Assembly (NCBI GenBank): GCA_013076295.1
Contig: RQOL01000531.1
Coordinates: 186,001 to 250,000, forward strand
Reading direction: 5' to 3'
Length of the DNA stretch: 64,000 nucleotides
Origin: Sanderia malayensis
Lineage: Eukaryota > Cnidaria > Scyphozoa > Semaeostomeae > Pelagiidae
Part shown: piece after piece, positions 1 through 9,439 of the stretch
Layout of the letters: each line of letters begins with the position of its first letter
How positions within the stretch are numbered: position 1 is the stretch's first letter
Program-made: the position numbers and the translations under genes
Notes under the pieces: model-generated
What the model was told of the DNA's origin: nothing
What the model saw: only the letters and a program-made list of their open reading frames with translations
Database searches by the model: none

Positions 1-538
1 ACAAATCTTCGAACATGATTTTCCTCCTGGAACTGTTCCACAAACGGATGTGCAGGAGTTGCTGACGTTTGTCCTTGACAAGAAGCTACTCTCATTAGCC
101 TGTTGTTGAGTCTGAGTTACAGTGTTCTCCCCACCGTCTTCTTCCTGGGCAGCAGGCCTGACCACTGGACCAATGTGCATCGCAAGCAGATGCTTATTAC
201 TGTTGAAAGAAGAGCACTTAACCAACTCATTACAGTCCTTGGCTTGGTGTGTGGTAGAAGAGCAGCACCTGAAGCAAATCCGGTTCTTCATGAGAAGTTG
301 CTTTCTTTCACTGATCAACTTCTTCTGGAATGCTCTACAATCTCGAAGTGCGTGACTGCTGCTATGGAGGATGCATGCTTTGGATGGGTCGATTCCTCCT
401 TGTGGTGTTGAGCTCAATGAAACAGCTGTTTTGTTCACATGTGTGAATGCGGCTCGATGTGGCTTCGGGTGTACAGGCCTTTCCGCTTGAGGAGGAGAAA
501 CCAGAAAACTCACATCGTTTCTCATGTCTGCTTCCTGG
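1..538 (-). pseudogene. BEL/Pao retrotransposon gag 3' part and zinc-knuckle region (runs off window)
   Basis: The minus strand is open from the MITE junction at 538 to the window edge. It reads as the downstream half of a BEL/Pao gag polyprotein, rich in Ser/Pro and then Cys/His. A CCHC-like knuckle is visible as a Cys-Phe-Arg-Cys-Cys stretch followed by a His and a further Cys (around 285-215), consistent with nucleic-acid binding by Gag. It is the continuation of the gag N-terminal half at 1245-2818, from which a TTAA-flanked MITE (543-1244) separates it. No Met start is expected because it is an internal segment. The protease and pol would lie to the left, outside the window. I infer a recently broken copy, since no stop codon is seen on either side of the insertion. 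Confidence 0.75.
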
Positions 539-542
539 TTAA

Positions 543-1244
543 AGGAGACCTGCAAAGGTTTGGCAAGTTGAGCTTTATTAACTAAGTTTGACCCGCTGAA
601 TTCAGTGGTGGTATTCATTTCTGCAGATTCGACGTATTTTTCTAGATATCGGCTCCCAAACTTTCGGGCGGCAGCCATTTTGTTTCAAGGACGAAAACGA
701 GTTGTTGATACTTCAGAATGTTGAAAACATTATGATGGTTGGCTGTGCTGCTTATAATTCCAATTCTGTTAATGTTGATGTCTGGTTCGCCTTCCTCGCT
801 TGAATCAGAATCACTTCCGTTGGGCCTACTTCTGTCTACTTCGTTTTCTCGTGGCATTGGCTCGAATTGATAAGGCTCAACTATCCATTCTGAAGTATCA
901 ACACTTCCATAATCAAAATCGCCTTGGTTTGTTGTCATATTACAACACAGAACTTCCCAAAAGTAAATTTACAAAATGTTGTTATTCGTTTGGTACAGTA
1001 TAACTGATACTGAACTGACTCATTCCATTCGCCACACCTGAGATGATAGTTCATCTCAGACGTTGTTACGTCTGAGATGAACTAACTCGTTTTCGTCCTT
1101 GAAACAAAATGGCTGCCGCCCGAAAGTTTGGGAGTCGATATCTAGAAAAATACGTCGAATCTGCAGAAATGAATACCACCACTGAATTCAGCGGGTGAAA
1201 CTTAGTTAACAAAGCTCAACTTGCCAAACCTTTGCAGGTCTCCT
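543..1244. mobile_element. TTAA-flanked MITE with ~158-bp terminal inverted repeats (piggyBac-like)
   Basis: The ends are AGGAGACCTGCAAAGG on the left and its reverse complement on the right. The inverted match continues for about 158 bp (543-700 against 1087-1244) with only a few differences. TTAA stands immediately outside both ends (539-542 and 1245-1248), the target duplication typical of piggyBac-type transposition. The element is about 702 bp, has no transposase and must have been moved in trans. It sits inside the gag of the BEL/Pao element. The TIR start is not the usual CCC of piggyBac, so the superfamily rests on TTAA alone. Confidence 0.85.
642..938 (-). CDS. Exon-like ORF carried inside the MITE
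   Basis: This is a 98-codon ORF starting in the unique interior of the MITE. Its first ~50 residues are acidic and Ser/Glu-rich after an EPYQFEP motif, and the last third runs into the TIR. EPYQFEP-type N-termini occur, as far as I recall, in invertebrate proteins annotated as P2X7-like, so the MITE may have captured or derived from a first coding exon. The part after about residue 55 looks like non-coding continuation. Function in this copy is not supported, and the assignment is tentative. Confidence 0.3.
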   Translation of the reverse strand: MTTNQGDFDYGSVDTSEWIVEPYQFEPMPRENEVDRSRPNGSDSDSSEEGEPDININRIGIISSTANHHNVFNILKYQQLVFVLETKWLPPESLGADI

Positions 1245-2818
1245 TTAACAAATTCCACAAAAACCTCGAAGGGTGGGAAAGTGGCGTTGTTTTGCCGTTT
1301 GTAAGTGGTCCCCACTCTCATCCAACGTTCCTGTAAGGGGAACGGTAGCTTCTCTACCATCTGTCGGAGACCTTTGGCTGAGTCGAGTACGGCTAGGCCT
1401 TTGTAAATTCCAGTCCTCTTCGCAGCCTGGATTTCCAGCAGCAGGTAGGCCAGCTGTTGCAGTTTCTCTCCGTCTTTGGCGTTGAACTTTGGGAATTTCT
1501 CTAGCCTTGAAGTTAAGCTCTCTTCGAGTACTTCCGCAGTCCCATATTTCTTCTCCAAGGTCTCCCAAACCATCTGCAACCCTACCTGTGGGTTCTCTAT
1601 GTTGATAGCTCGCAAAGGGGCTACTATTTTGGAGGACTTCTCTCCAAGCCATTTCATAACTAAGTTTAGTTCTTGCGCTGCGGTGAGTTCAAGGTCTTCC
1701 GTGGCCAACTTGAATGAGGCTTTCCATGCCCTAAAGTTGGCAGGGTTGTCGTCAAATTTTAGAAAGCCAGTAGATATCAGCTCCTTTTTCATGAGGTGTT
1801 TGGTTAAGGAGGTAAACGGGTCAGGCTGTTGCAATTGTGGTGTTTGGTACATTCCTGGCATTGACTGGCTTTGCAGAGGGGCTGATTGCTTGCCGCTGAG
1901 TTCCGGTACCTCAAAGATGGCTGGCCTAGGCTGGCTATTAGCCATGGTTGGCGTCCATCCGCTGATTTCTGGAAGTTGGTTGATGACTGGAAGGGTTCTG
2001 CCTTGATTGAAGGCTGGTGGCGGGTGACTTCTGGGCTCTGAAACTCGATGACAGGCGTGCCAAGGTTGGCTTTGTGTGAAGACTGATTGCTGATGACAGA
2101 AGTCTGGAACTTGGGAAATCACTGGAACAAACTGACTTTTTGTAACGACGACTTCCTGCTGGTTACTTGATTCTAACGCCTGTTGGGTGACTGGTGCAGG
2201 CTGGCTTTGGTTGGTTAAGTCCAAGTGCCAATTACCGCCTCCTGGAGCTATTCCAGATACCTGTGGCATAGGCTGGAATATTTGCGTATTGGTCACGTGG
2301 CTGGAGTTCTGATGAGCTTGACATTGTGTTGATGTCTCTTTTGAAAAATGTGCATTCACGTAATTTTCAGTCATTTGTGTTACACTTGTCAGTGACGGTA
2401 GGTCAAGTTGCATTTGACGGGTGTCACCTTGGTCTGCTGCTTCGTAGACGGATTCTTCGACTGCGGCGACTGCCGCTTCCTGCTCTGCTTGAAGCACTGC
2501 CATGTCTGCTTCGAGTTGCGCAGCTCGGTAAGCTGCCTGTTTAACCAACTCTGCTCTTTTTTTGGCGAAGGCTACTTTTGCCTTGGCTGCCTCTGCCTTC
2601 GCTTTTGATCTGACTGAAGCTGCCGAGGAAGATGTTTGTTGAGAACTACCTGAGCTTAAGCTGGCTTGGTCATCTTCAATACGTTTGTAACTGGTTGACA
2701 GTGTTTGCTGGACCGACTGTTGGTAGCTTGGAGCGCCATATGGTGGATTGCCAGGTCTTGTCGTATATGTGACGTCATCATCAAGAACACCGTAAGTTGT
2801 ACCCTGTCTTGTTGACAT
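1202..2818 (-). pseudogene. BEL/Pao Gag N-terminal part (DUF1759-like), truncated by MITE
   Basis: The 538-codon frame starts with ATG at 2818, only 32 nt from the LTR end, as expected for a retrotransposon gag. Residues about 60-120 are an Ala/Lys/Glu-rich coiled-coil-like segment. Residues 150-330 are a Gln/Pro/Ser-rich linker with imperfect repeats. Residues about 340-525 match the Pao-type gag core (DUF1759), with a Phe-x-Ala-Trp-Lys motif and a conserved leucine-rich helical region. In a live element Gag would form the virus-like particle. The last ~14 codons (below 1245) come from the MITE terminus and end in a stop. The true continuation is at 1-538. The stop is therefore caused by the insertion, not by decay. 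Confidence 0.85.
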
Positions 2819-2850
2819 CGCGAAGTCGTGCAGAAGGATAGATTTTTTAC

Positions 2851-3551
2851 TGTCACGCCCTCAGGGGTAGCGAGTACTCTTTAGGCGAGCAGATAACCAG
2901 GTCAGAAAATACATCAGTTGAGTGGCTGGACTCTCATAATTTTCTGAACAATCGTTTGGTAACTAAATAACAAAAAAATACAAAATTCTAACCAGGAAAG
3001 CTTCGAAGCTTCTAGAATAAATGGTGTAAAACAATAGATATAGAATGTCAAGGCGTATATATCGGGAAATATGATACTAGTAAACGAAAATCGACGATGG
3101 GCTTGAATCAACGTAAGGCTGAAACAGGCATAGCAAAGAATACAATCGATAACAAAACATAGATAAGAAAATACGGAACATACAACTATCCAGTAGTTTG
3201 ATCTGATGAGAATATAAAGCAATTTATAATGAACTTAACGATTACATAGTTCGATGATATATAGTTCAAATTGTGACTCACAAAATCTGTTGTTTCCAAC
3301 TCACAACGTTCACGATGATTTGACGGGATGCCACGAAAAAACAGAAACAGCGACTGGTACTAAGTTCACCATGTAAAAACGAACAAAACAAAACGATAAA
3401 CTTCGTGATATATATATATACTACTGCGAGCGTGTTGCAGCCAAACGTTACTTGTTGTCCATGTGCAATTCTAACCAGCCTCGCGGAATATGATATCTCA
3501 GTGTTATATTACGAAACCGCGGACTGACCCACAAACCGTGGGTACGTAACA
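2851..3551 (-). repeat. 5' LTR of the BEL/Pao element
   Basis: On the minus strand this segment begins TGTTACG at 3551 and ends CGTGACA at 2851, the short imperfect inverted repeat typical of LTRs, for a length of 701 bp. A long TATATATATA tract at about 3408-3421 could be its promoter. Gag starts 32 nt downstream. The partner LTR lies outside the window, so neither LTR identity nor the target duplication can be checked. No clear TGG-starting primer-binding site follows the LTR. Confidence 0.7.
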
Positions 3552-3695
3552 CACCTCACCCTCTAATGTTGAGTTTAATACCCGCTAAAAAGCCATAAAA
3601 TGGTTAACTATGTTTCAGTTCCTGTTCCTCAGAAGTCGAAATGAGTGGAGCATACTATTCTGAATGTTAATAGAAAGGCGTGGTCATGATTTAAT

Positions 3696-4870
3696 TTGGA
3701 GAGCTTGGATGCTAATGAATGTGAAGTGGAGTTAAGGTTTAGAAGAGAAGAAATTTATGATCTTGTTCGCCTATTTGAATTTCCTGAAGTCCTTAGGGGC
3801 AGCAATGGAATTGTTGTTGATGCTGTTGAGGCTCTGTGTATTTGCCTGAAAAGATACACCTATCCATGTAGATACGTGGACCTTGTTCCACGGTTTGCAA
3901 GGCCAGTTTCCCAACTTTGTATGGCTGCTAATATGGTGACAGACATGATCTTTGACAGATATGGTTATCTGCTCAGAGATTTGGATCAACCTTGGCTATC
4001 TTTTCTTAATCTGGAAAGAATTGCAGGTGCAATCCATGACAAAGGAGCTGCACTAGAGAATTGTTGGGGCTTTGTAGATGGAACGGTCAGACCAATCTGT
4101 CGACCAAAAAGGAACCAACGAGTTTTATACAATGGCCACAAACGTGTACATGCCATCAAATTTCAATCTGTTGTAGCCCCAAATGGTCTAATCGCCAACC
4201 TCTATGGGCCAGTTGAAGGCAGGAGGTATGACAGTGCCTTACTTGCAGTGTCAGGTCTTCTGCCTGAGCTTGAGGAATATTCATTTGCACCAAATGGACA
4301 AGCTCTTTGTATATATGGCGATCCTGCTTATCCACATAGGATTCATCTTCAGTGCCCATATGAGAGACGTGCTCCATTGACTGTGTTGTATTCAGGGTTT
4401 GGAACAGGAGAAATAACACTGAAGCCTTTTACTCTTTTCTTTATAAATATATACAGAACATTATATCTTGAACTAAACCATCTGTATAATCATACATTCA
4501 CGACTCTATCTCTATTCGTTAGAGTATGTTTACTATCTTGTCTAATCTTAATCGTAATCTATTGAATTCGCTATAAGTTTACCGTTAAATACGATATACC
4601 ACGTGATCGTTTACGTAAATCCGTTCTATTTAACTACAACAACAACAACCTTTACAACAGACTGAGCAGCAGCAAGCTTTTAACCAGTCTATGAGCAGAG
4701 TCAGAGTATCAGTGGAGTGGGTCTTTGGAGACATTGTTAATTATTTCAGGTTCACTGACTTCAAAAAGAACCTTAAAATTGGTTTAAGTTCAGTGGGCAA
4801 GACATACATTGTATGTGCTCTGCTACGCAATGCATTAACATGCCTCCGTGACCACCATTACAAAAGTGGT
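3696..4870 (+). pseudogene. PIF/Harbinger-type (DDE_Tnp_4) transposase remnant, split by a solo LTR
   Basis: The plus-strand frame from about 3696 reads as a DDE_Tnp_4 transposase. It has an N-terminal helical region ending in a Pro-Cys-Arg-Tyr segment, then GFVDGTVRPICRP (first catalytic Asp, ~4066-4110), YNGHKR, and YGDPAYPHR (second Asp, ~4312-4340). The frame is interrupted at 4384-4659 and resumes at about 4665 with SVEWVFGDI (catalytic Glu, ~4709-4735) and a C-terminal helical part to ~4860. Without the insert the pieces are in register. No upstream Met is seen near 3696, so the N-terminus is truncated or lies on a lost exon. A family fragment also occurs at 16765-16945. A short ORF from 4905 is not recognised. 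Confidence 0.85.
4384..4659 (+). mobile_element. Solo LTR (276 bp) inserted in Harbinger transposase
   Basis: The segment begins TGTTGTA and ends TACAACA, a perfect inverted 7-mer with the TG...CA rule of LTRs. It is flanked on both sides by the 5-bp direct repeat GACTG (4379-4383 and 4660-4664). A TATA-like TATAAATATATA lies near 4440-4452. The length, ends and 5-bp duplication fit a solo LTR left after LTR-LTR recombination. Orientation is a guess from the TATA position. The source family is not otherwise seen in the window. Confidence 0.8.
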
Positions 4871-5662
4871 GTTAGAATTCTGTTTTCGTTCTTCGTTCTT
4901 CGTCATGGCTTCTCCAGAGGAACTTCTTGGCCTGATCAATGGACTCGCTGGTGCCATTCGTGATCAGCATCATGCTTCCCGCGAAGTGACAGGAACGACA
5001 CAGTGTAACGATTGGTGTTTAAAGCTTCTGTCGATAATTGTTTAATCCTCGTAATGTATCAGTGTCTTCATCGTATCCTGCTGTCTTGAATCTTGTGATA
5101 TTGTCATTTCCGTGTTTTGGGCCCATGTACACGAGACAAAAAATTCCTCCTAAAACAGTAGGGAGTACTACCATAAATTCCAAATTCCAACGCTTCTGGC
5201 TAAAATTTTCTAAAATCTAAAATAGACTTCAAGTAGCACCTTAGGGCCCATAGGCCCCATGTACACGAGTTACTTTTCTAAATATTTGGAGGGATTAACG
5301 AGTTAGCACCTTCCTTTTCCCGTGTACATGGTCTTTTTTAGAAATTCTACCAGCCAAACATTTTAGTAAGGATGAAAAGGGCCGCTTAATTAGTATTGGG
5401 ATGCTCGCGAGCATCCCAATGCTAATTCGCCTCTTGTTTTCTCGGTGATACATGTCAACGCGGATTAAATGTTGTCTTCTTTCTCTGTTACTTTTTTTAC
5501 AAGCACGATGTCTGACGAAGAATTGTTTTTGCTGCTTCTCATAACTGTATATTTATTGGAACAAAATCGACAACGTTCGTTGCAAAGGAACGGTGAACGG
5601 TGTTGGAAATCCATACAAAAGAATACGTGATGGTACAAACGATGTTGATAGCGGAGTACTCG

Positions 5663-6596
5663 TCTAATATATATATTCTACGGAGTCACGTGATGACACA
5701 CCTTCCCTGCCAAAAACAATAGATTTGACCCGAAACAATAAGTCGAACGCCTCAAAACAATGGGCCGAAGCGGCGAACGAGGTATCCATAAAGGCTTTTT
5801 TTCTGGCCCTTAATCTGCCCCATTTTTAAGTGAGCTGTTCCTTGCCAGCTGAACCAGAAAGTTATCTATATGAGAGCTCACAGTTTCGACTAAAAGGTTG
5901 GGAAATTCTTTGTTTTTGTTCGCCTAATTGGCTATCACGAAAAAACGACGGTTTACGCTGGCGAAAATTCCAAATTCGCGTCGCGAACTCCAATTTCGAA
6001 CAAAGCGTTCGCTGTTCACGTGACGCGTTTCGCCTTTTGCTGCAATTTGATTGGCTCTTTTCCGACTTCACGAGAACAGTTGCGATGCTTAGGCCTGATG
6101 TAAACAAGCCCAAAGTTTTATCAGGGATTATCAGGCGAGCGGAGCGAGCCAAGCTGTGTAAGAGGAGTAGGCAGAGGCATGAGCGTAAGCGAATGCAGCG
6201 CACGAAGTGCCCCCTATCAGTCAATGTTTCTGGATAATAAATAGACAGGCGAGCGTAGCGAGCTAACCCATTGTAAATGTGGTCAAAAGGGCATGAGCGT
6301 TAGCGAATGCAGCGCACGAAGTGCGCCCTATCAGTCAATGTTTCTGGATAATGGATAGACAGGCGAGCGCAGCGAGCTAAGCCATTGTACGTGGGGTTGA
6401 AAGGGGCATGAGCGTTAGCGAATGCAGCGCACGAAGTGCGCCGACCACAGGCGAGCGCAGCGAGCTATCCCATTGTAAGTGGGGTCGAAAGGGGCATGAG
6501 CGTAAGCGAATGCAGCGCACGAAGTGCGCCGACCACATAAAGTTTTTTCACTTGCCCCCCTCCGGGAAGCGAGCGAACGCGAGCGCCCCCGGCTAG
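5663..6596 (+). mobile_element. Non-autonomous Helitron-type insertion (TC...CTAG, no target duplication)
   Basis: The left junction reads ACTCG then TC-TAATATATAT, and the right junction ends GGCTAG followed by TTCTGCT. The mirror arm at about 8381-8397 preserves the uninterrupted site ACTCG-TTCTGCT, which shows a clean 934-bp insertion with no duplicated bases. A 5' TC, a 3' CTAG followed by T, and no duplication are Helitron hallmarks. A GC-rich CCGGG...CCCGG stem lies just before the 3' end. The interior holds a minisatellite of hairpin-forming units. No Rep/helicase is coded. The preceding host base is G rather than the usual A. Confidence 0.7.
6134..6540 (+). repeat. GC-rich hairpin minisatellite inside the Helitron-type element
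   Basis: About four imperfect tandem units of roughly 75-135 bp are seen. Each carries GGCGAGCG-AGCGAGC, then GGCATGAGCG-TAGCGAATGC, then GCGCACGAAGTGCGC. The last is a perfect 6-bp stem with a GAA loop, and GCAT...ATGC also pairs. The first two units also share an extra ~45-bp spacer containing TATCAGTCAATGTTTCTGG. Units are far more GC-rich than the surroundings. ORFs across the region are by-products of the repeat. Confidence 0.8.
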
Positions 6597-6995
6597 TTCT
6601 GCTAAAACTCGGGTGTTACACAAGATAGAGGCTGACTCATTTAAAGGCTTGGATCCTGAGAATCTTAAAAAAATTATGTATTTTGAGACACAGAGTTTTC
6701 ATTTTCAGAAAAATTCTAATTTACAAATCGTCTAAAGCCAGCCATTTTGATAACAGAGGTTACTCGTGTACATGTATCAGCGCGGTAGATGAAAACAATT
6801 ATGAGATTCGAATTATTTTTTCAATCAGAAAAACAGGCGCGATAAGGAAGCCAATTATCAAATCAATCATCGGGGTTAAGGTGCTACTTGAAATCTATTT
6901 TAGATTATAGAAAATTTTATCCGGAAGCGTTGGCATTTGGAATTTATGGTAATACTCCCTACTGTTTTAGGAGGAATTTTTGGTCTCGTGTACAT

Positions 6996-7725
6996 GGGCC
7001 CATATACACGAGCAAAATAAGGACATTCTTTTAGGGATTAAGTAATTAGCACTCCGGTTGCCCCTGTATATGGTCTCCTTTGCAAGGTCTGTCTTATTCG
7101 TTTCACATGTAAGGATGAAAAAGACCGGCCAATAAAATAAGGGGTGCTCTCGAGGTTCCTTTATTTTAAGGCAGCATTGTTTTCTCTTTGACCCCTGTCA
7201 TCGGAGATTAGCATCGTCCCAATTTCACAACAACGCGCGGTTTATTCAAACTTTTTCTTCACTAATAACAAAGGTCATCTGGAAGTTTCTCTGTTTATCT
7301 GTTTACGAAGATATAATAATGTCGGAGGAAGAATTTTTTTGCTGCTATTAATGTCTGTATATCTGCTGGAGCAAAATCTCCAGCGTTCACTGCAAAGAGT
7401 GACAATCTTTGAAGAACCATACGTCTGAAGTTTGCCATTTTAATATAAAACAATTTATAGAAATTACTATGTAGTAGAGCTTTTGCAAGTGTTCAGGTAT
7501 TCACTGTCAGACAATATAATATATTCAAAGTATCGTCCAAAGAAACTGCCCAGAGAGTTTATCAAAGAGTTAGTTATGATGTCACCAGTCATCAAGGATT
7601 AGGAAAACTGACACGTGTTACTTATTTTGATGAGCAAAATAAGAAGAGACAGTCTGGAATTCACACCTCCTTACGCTGCACCCTACTGTTTTAGGCAAAT
7701 TTAAGGTGCTCGTGTATATGGGCCC
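6996..7725 (+). mobile_element. Harbinger-like MITE, 19-bp perfect TIR
   Basis: The left end GGGCCCATATACACGAGCA is matched exactly by its reverse complement ending at 7725, giving a 730-bp element. TTA follows the right end. The left flank is fused to a neighbouring family member, so the duplication cannot be confirmed there. At about 7321 the interior encodes a frameshifted Harbinger-like transposase N-terminus (acidic residues, a Leu-rich run, LLEQN). It is a decayed internal-deletion derivative. Confidence 0.7.
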
Positions 7726-7806
7726 TTAGCCCCGATGATTAATTTGATAATTGGCTTCCTTATCGCGCCTGTTTTTCTGATTGAAAAGATAATTTGAATT
7801 TCATAA

Positions 7807-8163
7807 CAGGGTTGCCATATTGTCCTTTTTAAGGCCAAATCGCTCGATTTTGGCCTCTTTTCATGTTGATTTGCCTGAAAAAATAACATTTGGCCTGACA
7901 CTAAAATTTGGCCTTTTTTGGCATGTTTTCTGGAATATCTTGAAATTCTTAACTTTCGGATTTTTCCTTGTTTGTCGTTGTTTATCGTTGATAATAATGC
8001 AGATTTTCTGTTCTTGAGGTTCACGTTCTTTCCTAAAAATACTTCTACGCATGCGCAAAGCGACACTTTATGACGTCAATTTAGTTTGGCCTATTTTTGA
8101 CCATTTTGGCCTCTTTTTGAAGCTGGTTTGACCTGCTCGTTCCAAGACAATCTGGCAACCCTG
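7807..8163. mobile_element. hAT-type MITE (357 bp, 8-bp target duplication)
   Basis: The ends CAGGGTTGCCA and TGGCAACCCTG are perfect inverses and the extended ends (ATTGTC / GACAAT) also nearly match. The 8-bp direct repeat TTTCATAA flanks both sides (7799-7806 and 8164-8171). CAG-starting TIRs with 8-bp duplications define hAT. The mirror arm at ~6790-6815 shows the related empty site. TTTGGCC or GGCCAAA occurs repeatedly in the interior, as expected of subterminal transposase-binding motifs. ORFs on both strands are short and not recognised. Confidence 0.85.
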
Positions 8164-8410
8164 TTTCATAATTGCTTTCATCTACCGCACGGGTACACGT
8201 ACACGAGTAACCTCTGTTATCAAAATGGCTGGCTTTAGATGATTTGTAAATCAGAATTTTTCTCGGAATGCAAACTCTGGGTCTCAAAATACAGAGTTTT
8301 TTATTCTTGATTTTTGATTTGAAGATTCTCAGGATCCAAGCCTTTACATGAGTCAGCCTCTATCTTATGTAACACCGAGTTTTAGCAGAACGAGTACTCC
8401 GCTATCAACA

Positions 8411-8498
8411 TGGAATACGTTGGAAATCCATGCATAGGAATACGTTTGTACAATCACGTATTCCTATGCATGGATTTCCAACACCGTTCACCGTTCCT
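8411..8498. repeat. Perfect-stem palindrome at the end of the fold-back
   Basis: The sequence TTGGAAATCCATGCATAGG with the following AATACGT reads back as its own inverse after a ~10-nt loop (TTGTACAATC), giving a stem of about 26 bp. The corresponding place in the opposite arm (5606-5650) has only one copy, so the second copy was added by local inverted duplication. Confidence 0.75.
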
Positions 8499-8519
8499 TT
8501 TGTCATGGGGCCCATCTTA

Positions 8520-8740
8520 TTATCATTATAATTATTATCATTGTAACGGCTATTTCATTATTATTATTATTATTATATTTGTTCTTTGTTATATATATTT
8601 GTTAATTACGAAGATTACGAAGAAATATTAAGATTATAAAGAATTTCGAAGATTATGAAGATTATAAAGAATTATGAAGAATTATGAAGAATTATGAAGA
8701 ATTATGAAGAATTATGAAGAATTATGAAGAATTATACGAT
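8520..8740 (+). repeat. ATT microsatellite and 10-bp ATTATGAAGA tandem repeat
   Basis: An ATT-rich simple repeat (about 8520-8575) is followed by degenerate GAAGATTAT-like units. Six perfect copies of the 10-mer ATTATGAAGA then occupy 8671-8730, with variant copies on each side. No coding potential is seen. Confidence 0.85.
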
Positions 8741-8780
8741 ATTACGAAGATTTAGAGAATTTCAAGATTGAAGTTTGAAT

Positions 8781-8877
8781 ATTACGTGGACACCGAGATG
8801 TCCTTCATTGTTATTGAAGCTACGTGGACTATATTATGAAGATTACTTAAAGATTACGTGGACACCGAGATGTCCTT
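8781..8877 (+). repeat. 25-bp direct repeat containing a small hairpin
   Basis: A 25-bp segment beginning ATTACGTGGACACCGAGA occurs identically at 8781-8805 and 8853-8877. Inside, GGACA...TGTCC can form a 5-bp stem. The spacer between copies contains a third partial TACGTGGAC. Confidence 0.8.
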
Positions 8878-9256
8878 GGAGATGCGCAGTTAATTAACAA
8901 ACAATAGAATTTTAGGTACTTAATTATGGCTTCTGTGCAACGTACGTGCACGAGGCCCAGGTTATCTTCGCGCCTAGATGTATTATAGAGCCAGTGGAGC
9001 GCGTTGAAGCCACCAACGTGTTCAGGGCTTCTGTTCTTCGTGGGTGTTGAGGTACAGGGTATTTCACATGTAACCACGCTTGTGTAACATGTGTTATCTA
9101 GTTTTAAATACTCTGTAAAACCTATTGTCATTGCTCAGTTTCAGCTCGTTGAGCTCAGTGTTGGGAGCTCAACTGATTATATTATATCAATACATTTTGC
9201 CGCAAGAACTTTGATTCTCTGGTTGAAACCTTAAACCTTAACGTACAGCACCATTG

Positions 9257-9439
9257 CTAAGCGAGACATCGCCTACTGAAGTTCTGTCTACCGTCCCCAG
9301 CTCTGGGGTGGAAATTCATACAGAAACACCTCACGACACTTTGCAACGAACGTTGTCGATTTTGTTCCAGTAAATATACAGTTATCAGAAGCAGCATAAA
9401 CAATTCTTTGTCAGAAATCGTGCTTGTAAAAAAGAACAA
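9257..9439 (-). pseudogene. N-terminal fragment of a Harbinger-like transposase
   Basis: This minus-strand ORF contains the same acidic, Leu-rich, LLEQNRQRSLQ N-terminus found at about 5508 and 7321, and it continues about 25 residues further than those copies before ending. It lies just inside the GGGCCC-ended arm at 9339-9658. I infer it derives from the start of the family's transposase gene. The catalytic domain is missing. Confidence 0.5.

Noticed and set aside
1476..2006. 176-codon plus-strand ORF
   Set aside because: Antisense shadow of the BEL/Pao gag core, which carries the recognisable domain.
2914..3222. 102-codon minus-strand ORF upstream of gag
   Set aside because: It lies wholly inside the LTR and has no coding signature.
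4905..5045. Short ORF beginning MASPEELLGLINGL as a second Harbinger protein
   Set aside because: Too short, with no Myb/SANT signature and no clear partner. It may simply be flanking sequence.
8671..8740. CRISPR-like spaced repeat
   Set aside because: The 10-bp units are contiguous with no spacers. It is a simple tandem repeat in a eukaryotic genome.
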